Below, piece after piece: positions 1 through 6,580 of a stretch of DNA of 16,325 nt. A program made the position numbers and the translations under genes. Numbering within the stretch: position 1 is the stretch's first letter; each line of letters opens with the position of its first letter. Source of the DNA: Clostridiaceae bacterium (GTDB taxonomy: Bacteria; Bacillota; Clostridia; Oscillospirales; Acutalibacteraceae); contig JAEEHZ010000195.1 in assembly GCA_016281115.1 (NCBI GenBank), positions 1-16,325 of the forward strand, given 5' to 3'. The notes beneath the pieces are model-generated. The model did no database searches. It was given only the letters and a program-made list of their open reading frames with translations, and was not told the origin of the DNA.

Positions 1-29
1 AACTAATATTTTTTCATGGTTGGTTGGGT

Positions 30-1046
30 TCAGCCGTCGTATCCGTTTAAGTTATTGGACTGCCAGTTCCAGCTGTCGGCGCACATATCGTCAAGGGTAT
101 ACTGCGCCTGCCATCCAAGTATGTTTTTGGCTTTTGAAGCGTCTGCATAGCACTCTGCGACATCGCCTGCGCGCCTCGGCTTGATCGTGTAAGGTATTTT
201 CAAGTCATTCGCTCTCTCAAATGCCTTAACTATATCAAGTACGGAATAACCTATGCCTGTTCCGAGGTTGAATATTTCCACGCCTTTGTGTGCGGATGCG
301 TATTCAATAGCTTTTACGTGTCCCTTTGCCAAATCTACAACGTGAATATAATCCCTTACCCCTGTGCCGTCGTGTGTGGGATAATCGTTGCCGAAAACGC
401 CGAGCTCTTTTAATTTGCCTGCCGCAACCTGTGTTATATATGGCAAAAGATTATTGGGTATGCCGTTGGGGTCCTCACCTATTCTTCCGCTTTTGTGCGC
501 TCCTATAGGGTTAAAGTACCTCAGCAAAATCACGGACATATTTTCGTCAGCCGCGGCTGTGTCTGTTAATATTTGTTCTATCATGAGCTTTGTAAAACCG
601 TAAGGATTGGTGCAGCCTGTTTTCATATCTTCGGTAAGCGGCACCTTTTCGGGCACACCGTATACCGTTGCAGATGAACTGAACACTATATTGTTTACGT
701 TGTGCTTTTTCATAACCTCAAGCAGAGAAAGGGTGGTATCGAGGTTATTTCTGTAATACATAACAGGCTTTGCGCAAGATTCACCTACTGCCTTATATCC
801 GGCAAAGTGTATGACAGCGTCTATATCGTTTTCATCAAAAAGCTTATCAAGCGCTTCACGGTCGGCAACGTCTATTTCATAAAAAATCGGTCTTTTTCCG
901 CATAATTCTTCCAAACGGTTCAAAACCTCAGGCTTGCTGTTTGAAAAATTATCGGCGATAACAACCTCATATCCCGCGTTTGCCAATTCAACACAAGTGT
1001 GAGAGCCAATATAACCGGCTCCTCCCGTACATAAAATCTTACCCAC
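30..1046 (-). CDS. galE: UDP-glucose 4-epimerase
   Basis: This 338-residue protein is the usual length for GalE, the cytoplasmic NAD-dependent enzyme that interconverts UDP-glucose and UDP-galactose for galactose use (Leloir pathway) and for making surface polysaccharides. The N-terminal Rossmann motif TGGAGYIGSH is at residues 7-16. The catalytic region has SSSATVYG at 123-130 and the YxxxK pair as Tyr149 and Lys153, the same numbering as in the E. coli enzyme. NNL (100-102) and the NPYGFTK block are typical of extended short-chain dehydrogenases. The start is GTG, chosen because an AAGGAGG site lies 9 bases upstream and homologues begin directly before the glycine-rich loop. The gene appears to be transcribed alone, after a likely terminator of the upstream gene. 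No other sugar gene is adjacent. Confidence 0.96.
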   Translation of the reverse strand: MGKILCTGGAGYIGSHTCVELANAGYEVVIADNFSNSKPEVLNRLEELCGKRPIFYEIDVADREALDKLFDENDIDAVIHFAGYKAVGESCAKPVMYYRNNLDTTLSLLEVMKKHNVNNIVFSSSATVYGVPEKVPLTEDMKTGCTNPYGFTKLMIEQILTDTAAADENMSVILLRYFNPIGAHKSGRIGEDPNGIPNNLLPYITQVAAGKLKELGVFGNDYPTHDGTGVRDYIHVVDLAKGHVKAIEYASAHKGVEIFNLGTGIGYSVLDIVKAFERANDLKIPYTIKPRRAGDVAECYADASKAKNILGWQAQYTLDDMCADSWNWQSNNLNGYDG

Positions 1047-1092
1047 TTACAAAAGCCTCCTTTTTAAATATCCCGTTTTTCAAAGCGTTGTA

Positions 1093-1121
1093 ATTATAAC
1101 ATATACATTATAAATAATAAA
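1093..1121 (-). promoter_or_regulatory. possible galE promoter
   Basis: A perfect TATAAT (minus strand, 1098-1093) lies about 45 bases before the galE start, with a poor -35 candidate TTTATT 17 bases upstream. A second TATAAT occurs at 1112-1107 in the same AT-rich stretch. The -10 match is good but the AT-rich background makes chance matches likely. Confidence 0.35.
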
Positions 1122-1157
1122 GCTTTTTGGATATAAAATCATAAACAAAATTTTTAT

Positions 1158-1805
1158 TTATTTAAAAAAATTTCTGCAATTATCGCAGTTTTTCTGCAAT
1201 AGTAAAAATGCGTCGCAAACATCTTTTCCGTCAACAAGCGCGTGCGATACGGTTATGTTAAAATTCAAAACTTTGTTTTCGTTAAATTTTCCGAAACAAA
1301 TTCTCGGCACGCTCAATGACGGAATATCACCCTGAGGTATCGGATGAGTCATTGAGGCATAATCGAGCCACGGCAGGCAGGTAAGATAAATATCGTCATA
1401 ATCGTTGTTTGTGTTATACCCCTCCCGCGGTCTTTCTTCGTGCTTTGCGCTGTCTATTTCGGCTTTTGCGGCTTTATAGAATTCACTGTAATTATCTGTC
1501 ATTTTTATACCGCAATTTTCAAAAACGCCGAGATCCGTCATAACGGAAAAAGAAGGATGAATAACGTCGTATAATCTGACTTCACCGTTGACTATTCTCA
1601 GCTTTAATGCTTCTACATTGTTGAGAGTTTTCGATATGATAAACAAAAAATTGACAAAAAATGACGTATTCGTTTCCTTGGAATAAGCATATATTTGTGA
1701 AACGTCGATTTTGCTGTCTATTCCGTAACAAGGGTTTGAAAAAGACGAAAACCAGTTGTATATATTTTTTCTCAACCATTTTTCGGTATCAATTACTTCA
1801 TACAT
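1158..1805 (-). CDS. chloramphenicol acetyltransferase-like (CatA-family) protein
   Basis: This 215-residue protein has the length and fold signature of type A chloramphenicol acetyltransferases, which acetylate from acetyl-CoA in a trimer with active sites at subunit interfaces. The catalytic HxxxDG motif is present as His188-Ala-Leu-Val-Asp192-Gly193, and LPWLDYASMTHP (144-155) corresponds to the family's conserved 'PW..F/YTS' strand. The usual double histidine is replaced by Ser187-His188. The family includes many clostridial members without proven resistance activity, so an acetyltransferase of unknown acceptor is as likely as drug resistance. The ATG is preceded by GAAAGG at 11 bases and by a good extended -10 promoter. 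It is a single-gene unit between the rplT terminator and galE. There is no mobile-element context. Confidence 0.8.
   Translation of the reverse strand: MYEVIDTEKWLRKNIYNWFSSFSNPCYGIDSKIDVSQIYAYSKETNTSFFVNFLFIISKTLNNVEALKLRIVNGEVRLYDVIHPSFSVMTDLGVFENCGIKMTDNYSEFYKAAKAEIDSAKHEERPREGYNTNNDYDDIYLTCLPWLDYASMTHPIPQGDIPSLSVPRICFGKFNENKVLNFNITVSHALVDGKDVCDAFLLLQKNCDNCRNFFK
1164..1188 (-). terminator. possible terminator inside the end of the CAT-like gene
   Basis: On the minus strand CTGCGA and TTGCAG form a 6-bp stem (one G-T pair) around a 3-base loop, followed by AAATTTTTTT. The T-run ends four bases before the stop codon, so the element lies inside the last codons of the reading frame. The stem is short, so function is uncertain. 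Confidence 0.35.
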
Positions 1806-1843
1806 AATAACATTTGCCTTTCAAACATTAATATTACCTGTAC

Positions 1844-1872
1844 ATTATATCACAAAAGCTTAATGAGCGCAA
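1844..1872 (-). promoter_or_regulatory. promoter of the CAT-like gene
   Basis: The minus strand carries an extended -10 element, TGATATAAT (1852-1844), and a partial -35 TTGCGC (1872-1867) at 17-base spacing. The predicted start is near 1837, giving a leader of about 30 bases with the GAAAGG ribosome binding site. The promoter lies immediately after the rplT terminator, whose T-run it slightly overlaps. Confidence 0.6.
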
Positions 1873-1910
1873 ACAAAAAGCCGACGTATATATAAAATAC
1901 ACGTCAGCTT
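1871..1910 (-). terminator. intrinsic terminator of the infC-rpmI-rplT operon
   Basis: AAGCTGACGT (1910-1901) pairs with ACGTCGGCTT (1887-1878), with one G-T pair, and further pairing inside (GTAT/ATAT). The stem is followed on the minus strand by TTTTTGTTT. It begins only seven bases after the rplT stop codon. This is a textbook rho-independent terminator. Confidence 0.9.
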
Positions 1911-1916
1911 ATAAAA

Positions 1917-2267
1917 TCAAGCGTTATTAACCTGCTCAACCAAGCTCTTAAAGCCCTCTGCATCAGCAATTGCTATCTCAGACAGCATTTTTCTGTTAAG
2001 AGATATACCGGCTTTTTTGAGTCCGTTCATAAATGTTGAGTAATTTGTGCCGTTTGCGCGGCAGGCAGCAGATATACGGGTTATCCAGAGACGTCTGAAA
2101 TCTCTCTTTTTCTGCTTTCTTCCTATATAAGCGTAGTTTCCGCTTTTCATAACGGCCTGTTTGGCCATTTTAAAATGTCTGCTCTTTGCGCCGTAGTAAC
2201 CTTTGGCAAGCTTAAGAACTTTATTTCTTCTCTTGCGAGTCATCATCGCACCCTTAACTCGTGCCAT
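1917..2267 (-). CDS. rplT: 50S ribosomal protein L20
   Basis: This 116-residue, very basic protein matches L20 over its whole length. It opens with MARVKGAMMTRKRRNKVLKL, continues with the conserved KGYYGAKSRHFKMAKQAVM (residues 23-41) and RKQKKRDFRRLWITRI (50-65), and ends in the globular RNA-binding half. L20 binds 23S rRNA early in large-subunit assembly and in many bacteria represses its own operon by binding the mRNA leader. It is the last gene of infC-rpmI-rplT, 62 bases after rpmI. A GGAGG site lies 8 bases before the ATG, and a strong terminator follows. Confidence 0.98.
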   Translation of the reverse strand: MARVKGAMMTRKRRNKVLKLAKGYYGAKSRHFKMAKQAVMKSGNYAYIGRKQKKRDFRRLWITRISAACRANGTNYSTFMNGLKKAGISLNRKMLSEIAIADAEGFKSLVEQVNNA

Positions 2268-2329
2268 TTGTAAAACCTCCGTTGTTTAAATTTTGAAATA
2301 AATATTTGTTTCTCTTTGTAAAAGCCTTA

Positions 2330-2527
2330 TTATTTATAAGGAACAAGTCTCTTTACCTGTGCAACATTTGTTTTGTCTGCAACGGTAACTTTTCTCAAAT
2401 TTCTCTTACGCTTAGTTGTTTTCTTGTTAAGAATATGGCTTTTGAAAGCGTGGGCACGAAGAACCTTGCCGCCCTTTGAAATTTTAAAGCGCTTTTTTGC
2501 ACCGCTGTGAGTTTTAATCTTAGGCAT
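2330..2527 (-). CDS. rpmI: 50S ribosomal protein L35
   Basis: This 65-residue basic protein matches L35 end to end. It starts MPKIKTHSGAKKRFKISKGG, has the central KVLRAHAFKSHILNKKTTKR block (21-40), and ends LVPYK. L35 is a structural protein of the 50S ribosomal subunit. It sits 25 bases after infC and before rplT, the arrangement conserved throughout bacteria. Its AAGGAGG site is about 10 bases before the ATG. Confidence 0.98.
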   Translation of the reverse strand: MPKIKTHSGAKKRFKISKGGKVLRAHAFKSHILNKKTTKRKRNLRKVTVADKTNVAQVKRLVPYK

Positions 2528-2552
2528 AATTAAATATCCTCCTTAAAAATTT

Positions 2553-3074
2553 TTACTTTTTGGTTTTTGGAGCAATAAACATCATCATACTGCGACCTTC
2601 AAGCTTTGCCGGCTTTTCTACCGTGCAAACATCTGTAAGCTCGTCCGAAAAACGCTGCATTATCTCTAAGCCCTGCTTGGAAAAGCCCATCTCTCTGCCT
2701 TTAAAACGGATAGATACCTTAACCTTGTCGCCGTTACCCAAAAATTTACGGGCGTGGTTAAGCTTCGTGTTAAAGTCGTGAGTGTCGATATTAAGAGAAA
2801 GTCTTATCTCTTTTATATCAACGACCTTTTGATTCTTTTTGGCTTCGCGTTCTTTTTTTGCCAGCTCAAAACGGTATTTACCGTAATCCATGATCTTGCA
2901 CACAGGCGGAGTTGCCTGAGGCGCGATCTTTACCAGATCGAGATTTTTTTCAACCGCAAGATCAAGCGCCTGAGCCGCGCTCATAATGCCAAGCTGATTT
3001 CCTTCTGAATCAATTACTCTAAGCTCGTTGTCGCGAATTTCTTCGTTAAGCTGAAGCTCTTTGCTGCTACTGAT
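2553..3074 (-). CDS. infC: translation initiation factor IF-3, probable AUC start
   Basis: IF-3 binds the 30S subunit, prevents premature 50S joining and checks the start codon/tRNA pairing. The N-terminal domain contains LQLNEEIRDNELRVIDSEGN and PPVCKIMDYGKYRFELAKK. The C-terminal domain contains VVDIKEIRLSLNIDTHDFNTK, GDKVKVSIRFKGREMGFSK and the GRSMMMFIAPK end. I start it at an ATC (3074-3072), giving 173 residues, the usual size. GGAGGT (3087-3082) lies exactly 7 bases upstream, homology to IF-3 begins here, and no ATG or TTG fits. The GTG just upstream overlaps the Shine-Dalgarno site. An in-frame ATG at 3218 would add 48 residues unlike any IF-3, from what looks like the RNA leader. Rare AUU/AUC starts are known for infC and allow self-control, because IF-3 rejects them. 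Confidence 0.93.
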   Translation of the reverse strand: MSSSKELQLNEEIRDNELRVIDSEGNQLGIMSAAQALDLAVEKNLDLVKIAPQATPPVCKIMDYGKYRFELAKKEREAKKNQKVVDIKEIRLSLNIDTHDFNTKLNHARKFLGNGDKVKVSIRFKGREMGFSKQGLEIMQRFSDELTDVCTVEKPAKLEGRSMMMFIAPKTKK

Positions 3075-3236
3075 AGTCAGCACCTCCAAAAACGTAATAT
3101 TACCAATAAAAATAACGGACAGACGCAAGCCCACCCGTTTCAATAACACAACAAAAGCCCCCAAAAAGGGATTTTGAAAATATTGACCCGAACGGATTTC
3201 CGAACAAGGTGAAAGCATCTGCTCTTCTTTATTGCT
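3075..3236 (-). promoter_or_regulatory. structured 5' leader of the infC operon with candidate attenuator
   Basis: About 160 bases separate the predicted transcription start from the infC start. On the minus strand the leader holds a hairpin of CAAAAT/TCCC with GGGG-C-TTTTG (about 3177-3153). Further down is a GC-rich stem at 3138-3115 (arms ACGGGTGGGC and GTCTGTCCGT, several G-T pairs, loop TTGC) followed by TATTTTTATT, which resembles an intrinsic terminator. In Bacillus this operon is controlled by L20 binding to its leader and causing early termination. Similar control here is inferred, and the Bacillus L20 leader structure itself was not recognised. Confidence 0.6.
3105..3138 (-). terminator. 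candidate attenuator terminator in the infC leader
   Basis: The minus strand can fold ACGGGTGGGC (3138-3129) onto GTCTGTCCGT (3124-3115) around a TTGC loop, about 10 bp including four G-T pairs. The U-rich TATTTTTATT follows directly. It lies about 30 bases before the infC ribosome binding site, so termination here would shut off the whole operon. Confidence 0.5.
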
Positions 3237-3242
3237 GAAAGC

Positions 3243-3270
3243 ATTATACCACCTAAAACGGATTTGTCAA
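3243..3270 (-). promoter_or_regulatory. promoter of infC-rpmI-rplT
   Basis: The minus strand has a perfect TTGACA (3270-3265) and a perfect TATAAT (3248-3243) with a 16-base spacer. Transcription should begin near 3236. This is among the strongest promoters in the window, as expected for a ribosomal protein operon. It is divergent from the EamA gene at 3400. Confidence 0.85.
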
Positions 3271-3362
3271 TAGCATTTATACTTTTTTTGATATTTTTTT
3301 ACAGATAATAAGCCCCAAAATGCGCTTACGGCTTTTTGATGCTTTATTTTTGATGAGAAATA

Positions 3363-3371
3363 TGATATAAT
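3363..3371 (+). promoter_or_regulatory. extended -10 promoter of the EamA operon
   Basis: TGATATAAT at 3363-3371 is a full extended -10 element, 29 bases before the ATG. At the expected -35 position (3343-3348) only TTTATT is found. It is likely a weak promoter depending on the extended -10. Confidence 0.55.
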
Positions 3372-3399
3372 TTCAAAAAACATTTCCAAAGGTGAAATA

Positions 3400-4350
3400 A
3401 TGTTTTCTAAAAAGAATGATGTACTCAAAAAGCCCTTTATAATATTCTTGCTGGCAAGTTTCTGTTGCCTTTTATGGGGCAGCGCATTTCCGATGATAAA
3501 AATAGGCTATTCCCTGCTGCAAATACCGTCAGACGAGCCTTTCTCTCAAATATTGTTTGCAGGGATAAGGTTTACGCTTGCAGGCTTGCTTACGCTTATT
3601 ATAGGAAGTGCTTTGAGCAGACGTATTTTGCTCCCGAAAAAAAGCTCTTTCAAAAATATATTCAAGCTTTCGCTTAACCAAACGGTTTTGCAATATTTCT
3701 TCTTCTATGTGGGGCTTGCAAATACAACATCTGTCAAATCTTCGATTATCAAAGGTACGGGAACTTTTATAACCATACTTATTTCGTGTTTTATCTTTAA
3801 AAGCGAAAAATTTGATAACGCTAAACTTATAGGCTGCGTGTTGGGATTTTCGGGCATTCTTGTCATTAATCTGGCAGGCAACGATATAGGCATGGGAGTA
3901 TCATTTTTCGGCGAAGGCTTTATACTTATTTCAAATGTCACGAGCGCGCTTTCCACATGCCTTATTAAAAAATACTCGCAAGATGAAAACCCCGTTGTGC
4001 TGAGCGGCTGCCAGTTTTTTATCGGTGGAATCATAATGACCGCTATCGGACTTGTAATGGGCGGAAAAATACATTCTTTCTCAATTCAGGGCGCGGGGGT
4101 TATAATTTACCTTGCAATGCTTTCGGCTGTTGCTTATTCTTTATGGGGCATATTGCTTAAGGTAAACGATGTATCAAAAGTTGCGATATATAATTTTATG
4201 ACCCCCTTATGCGGAGTGTTGCTATCGGGATTTTTACCGGGCGAGCAAGAGGCTCTGTTAAATATCAAAAATCTTATCGCGCTTGCGCTCGTATGCGCAG
4301 GTATACTCACAGTTAACAAATTATCGGGCACAAAGGAGAAATCACCGTGA
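3400..4350 (+). CDS. EamA-family (DMT superfamily) transporter
   Basis: This 316-residue polytopic membrane protein has about ten hydrophobic segments in two repeats of roughly five, which is the EamA arrangement (first half about residues 14-157, second about 170-306). The early WGSAFPMIKIG (26-36) is the family's typical TM1 motif. Charged clusters after TM2 and between the repeats fit the inside-positive rule. DMT members mostly export metabolites or amino acids, but the substrate cannot be read from sequence. AAAGGTG lies 5 bases before the ATG. The stop codon overlaps the GTG start of the next gene, so the two are translationally coupled and cotranscribed. Confidence 0.88.
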   Translation: MFSKKNDVLKKPFIIFLLASFCCLLWGSAFPMIKIGYSLLQIPSDEPFSQILFAGIRFTLAGLLTLIIGSALSRRILLPKKSSFKNIFKLSLNQTVLQYFFFYVGLANTTSVKSSIIKGTGTFITILISCFIFKSEKFDNAKLIGCVLGFSGILVINLAGNDIGMGVSFFGEGFILISNVTSALSTCLIKKYSQDENPVVLSGCQFFIGGIIMTAIGLVMGGKIHSFSIQGAGVIIYLAMLSAVAYSLWGILLKVNDVSKVAIYNFMTPLCGVLLSGFLPGEQEALLNIKNLIALALVCAGILTVNKLSGTKEKSP

Positions 4351-4751
4351 ACGGCACCGGGATAAAAAAATACCGCTTATCAGATTTTATCCTAATAGGG
4401 ATTGTAATAATATGCGCTTTTATCTTGACCGCAGTTTTTTTCACATCGGGCAAAAGCGAATTGCGCATCAGTGTGTATCAGGCAAATGAGCTTATATATC
4501 AAAAAGATTTGAGTGAAGTGGAAAACCCTTATGAATACACTGTTCACGGTGACTTAGATGTTACCCTTCTCATAGAAAACGACGGCGTTACGGTAATAAA
4601 CTCAGATTGCCCGGATAAATTATGTCAAAAAGCAGGAAAGCTCACACAAAACGGTCAGTCTGCCGTGTGCCTGCCTGCAAGGGTGTCAATAGTATTAGAG
4701 AACTCGGCTAAAGCCACTGCGCAAAACGGATTAGACGGAATTGTAAGATGA
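4347..4751 (+). CDS. membrane-anchored NusG domain II protein
   Basis: This 134-residue protein has a short basic cytoplasmic start, one transmembrane helix (about 12-33) and an extracytoplasmic beta domain. That domain carries the signature of the NusG domain II family: NSDCPDKLC (85-93) and AVCLPARVSI (106-115), with Cys88, Cys93 and Cys108. The family is not NusG itself. Such proteins often sit next to Gx transporters, flavin transfer enzymes or polyprenyl synthases. As I recall, EetA of the Listeria flavin-based electron-transfer locus is of this type. The GTG start overlaps the upstream stop, and AGGAG lies 8 bases upstream. The stop overlaps the next gene's ATG. A role in membrane redox or quinone biology is inference only. 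Confidence 0.85.
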   Translation: MNGTGIKKYRLSDFILIGIVIICAFILTAVFFTSGKSELRISVYQANELIYQKDLSEVENPYEYTVHGDLDVTLLIENDGVTVINSDCPDKLCQKAGKLTQNGQSAVCLPARVSIVLENSAKATAQNGLDGIVR

Positions 4752-5296
4752 AGAACTTTACATTAAAACCAAAAAGCCTTAAAACCGTACAAACCGCGCT
4801 GTTGTGCAGTGCGGCTATTGTTGTGTCTTTTATTGAGTCTTTGTTTCCTTATGTTTTGCCCGTTCCCGGGGCAAAACTTGGATTGGCAAACATTATAACC
4901 GCTGTCGCAATAGACGCGCTGGGGTTTATCCCGGGCGTTTGCATTGTTATTGTAAAAGCAATGTTTGCGTTGCTCACACGCGGCGTTTTGGCAGGTGTTA
5001 TGAGCTTTTCAGGCAGTATGCTGAGCATGATCGTTATGTATTTTCTTATCAAAAGTCCTAAACATATCTTCGGATATTTGGGCATAGGTGTATCGGGCGC
5101 GTTAGCCCACAATACGGGACAGTTTCTTGTGTCTTACTTTGTATGCGGCAGGGCGGTAATGTATTATATACCCGTTCTGCTTATAATATCTGCATTGACA
5201 GGTTCCGTAAGCGGAATTACCCTTGGGCTTTTAAGCCCCAAGCTGGCAAAAACACTGCATTTTATGAATACCGGCGCAGAACCAAAACATATGTAG
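4748..5296 (+). CDS. Gx transporter / heptaprenyl diphosphate synthase component I family membrane protein
   Basis: This 182-residue integral membrane protein has five to six hydrophobic helices. It carries the family motifs PGAKLGLANIITAVAI (40-55) and GALAHNTGQF (117-126). Databases name the family 'Gx transporter' or 'heptaprenyl diphosphate synthase component I', but the fold resembles ECF-type substrate-binding membrane proteins, so a transport or quinone-precursor role is more plausible than catalysis. Its ATG overlaps the stop of the NusG domain II gene (ATGA) and has only a weak ribosome binding site, so translation is probably coupled. No polyprenyl synthase, ApbE or Ndh2 partner is present in this window. 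Confidence 0.85.
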   Translation: MKNFTLKPKSLKTVQTALLCSAAIVVSFIESLFPYVLPVPGAKLGLANIITAVAIDALGFIPGVCIVIVKAMFALLTRGVLAGVMSFSGSMLSMIVMYFLIKSPKHIFGYLGIGVSGALAHNTGQFLVSYFVCGRAVMYYIPVLLIISALTGSVSGITLGLLSPKLAKTLHFMNTGAEPKHM

Positions 5297-5318
5297 CATA
5301 TAAATTTTCGCCTTTTCC

Positions 5319-5347
5319 TTGCATTTTTGTTAAATAATAGGTATACT
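5319..5347 (+). promoter_or_regulatory. prfB promoter
   Basis: TTGCAT (5319-5324) and TATACT (5342-5347) are spaced by 17 bases, each differing from consensus by one or two bases. Transcription should start near 5354, about 45 bases before prfB. No clear terminator separates it from the upstream membrane operon. Confidence 0.65.
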
Positions 5348-5398
5348 ATGTAGCGGATTTATCAAATCTTATCCATTACAGTTAAGGAATGATACTTT

Positions 5399-6520
5399 AT
5401 GATTCAATTTGAAGAACTGAAACTAAGATTAATGTCATATAAAGAACCAATAGACGAGCTTGCCGATACGTTGGGCATAAAACCGATGTTATCGGAAATA
5501 GCACAGCTTGAGCTGCGCGCTGCGGAGCCGGGATTCTGGGACGATTTGGAAAACTCTCAAAAAATACTTCAAAAGACAAGTTACCTTAAAGGTAAGGTAG
5601 AGTCTTACAATAAGCTTACTTCTATGTTTGATGACACCCTTACACTTATTGAGCTTGCCGACGAGGAAGGCGATTTGTCTGTATATGACGACGCTGTCGC
5701 AGATTGCGACGCAGTGCAAGCGGCTTTCGAGAATTTGAGATTATCTACACTGCTTACGGGCGAATATGACTCCAAGAATGCGATAGTTACGTTCCACGCC
5801 GGCTCGGGCGGAACGGAAGCGCAGGACTGGGCAGAAATGCTTTACAGAATGTATTGCCGCTGGGGCGACAGACATAATTTCAAGGTGAAAACCCTAGATT
5901 ATCTCGACGGTGAAGAAGCAGGGCTGAAAAGCGCCGTAATACTTGTTGAGGGCGAAAACGCATACGGTTATCTGAAAAGCGAGGCAGGCGTTCACCGCCT
6001 TGTAAGAGTATCGCCGTTTGACGCATCAGGCAGAAGGCACACATCGTTTGCATCACTTGAAGTTATGCCTGAGATCGACAAAGACGTGACCATTGAAATA
6101 AACCCCGAAGATGTCAAAATGGACGTTTACCGTGCATCGGGCGCAGGCGGACAAAAGGTTAATAAAACGAGCTCCGCCGTGCGTTTGACACATATACCCA
6201 CGGGTATTGTTGTTGCCTGTCAGGTTGAGCGCAGTCAGCACCAGAACCGCGAAGTCGCGATGACAATGCTTATGAGTAAGCTTGTAGAGATAAAAGAGCG
6301 TGAACACCTTGAAAAAATTGAAGATATCAAAGGCGTTCAAAAAGAAATTACTTGGGGCTCACAGATAAGAAGCTATGTATTTATGCCCTACACAATGGTC
6401 AAAGATCACCGCACAGGCTATGAAACGGGAAATATAAGCGCAGTTATGGACGGAGAGATCGATGAGTTTATAAACGCTTATCTTAAAGCGGAGAGCTTAA
6501 AAGAGATCAATAACGGCTAA
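5399..6520 (+). CDS. prfB: peptide chain release factor 2, no frameshift site
   Basis: RF2 recognises UAA and UGA and triggers peptidyl-tRNA hydrolysis. At 373 residues the length is normal. The stop-recognition SPF motif is at 205-207 (RVSPFDASGRRHTSF), and the catalytic GGQ is Gly250-Gly251-Gln252 in YRASGAGGQKVNKTSSAVRL. The N-terminal coiled region is followed by FWDD (46-49), as expected. Most bacterial prfB genes need a +1 frameshift at an in-frame UGA near codon 26. Here that stretch (residues 21-32, LADTLGIKPMLS) is read straight through with no stop and no CTTTGA slip site. AAGGA lies 10 bases before the ATG. The gene has its own promoter and terminator. Confidence 0.97.
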   Translation: MIQFEELKLRLMSYKEPIDELADTLGIKPMLSEIAQLELRAAEPGFWDDLENSQKILQKTSYLKGKVESYNKLTSMFDDTLTLIELADEEGDLSVYDDAVADCDAVQAAFENLRLSTLLTGEYDSKNAIVTFHAGSGGTEAQDWAEMLYRMYCRWGDRHNFKVKTLDYLDGEEAGLKSAVILVEGENAYGYLKSEAGVHRLVRVSPFDASGRRHTSFASLEVMPEIDKDVTIEINPEDVKMDVYRASGAGGQKVNKTSSAVRLTHIPTGIVVACQVERSQHQNREVAMTMLMSKLVEIKEREHLEKIEDIKGVQKEITWGSQIRSYVFMPYTMVKDHRTGYETGNISAVMDGEIDEFINAYLKAESLKEINNG

Positions 6521-6531
6521 AACAAAAAGAT

Positions 6532-6580
6532 AAGAGATTGACAGTGTGTATTAACACTTGCCAATCTCTTTTTTATTCTT
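6532..6580. terminator. bidirectional terminator between prfB and the PLP decarboxylase gene
   Basis: AAGAGATTG and CAATCTCTT form a perfect 9-bp outer stem, with inner GTGT/ACAC pairing. It is followed on the plus strand by TTTTTTATTCTTTT, and on the minus strand by a weaker T-rich run (ATCTTTTTGTTT). It serves prfB and probably the convergent gene, whose stop codon lies in the T-run. Confidence 0.88.

Noticed and set aside
1158..1805. Acquired chloramphenicol resistance gene on a mobile element
   Set aside because: Divergent family member with one catalytic-motif histidine replaced, no transposase, inverted repeats or base-composition shift; most likely a chromosomal acetyltransferase.
3075..3218. 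A 48-residue N-terminal extension of IF-3 starting at an ATG (3218)
   Set aside because: The residues match no IF-3, no ribosome binding site precedes that ATG, and the DNA coincides with the structured mRNA leader; an ATC with ideal spacing begins the conserved protein.
5297..5398. Possible small gene or terminator between the Gx gene and prfB
   Set aside because: Only a promoter and the prfB ribosome binding site are visible; no hairpin with a T-run and no frame with a start signal.
5460..5500. Programmed +1 frameshift site of prfB
   Set aside because: No in-frame stop and no CTTTGA sequence is found; the protein reads continuously.
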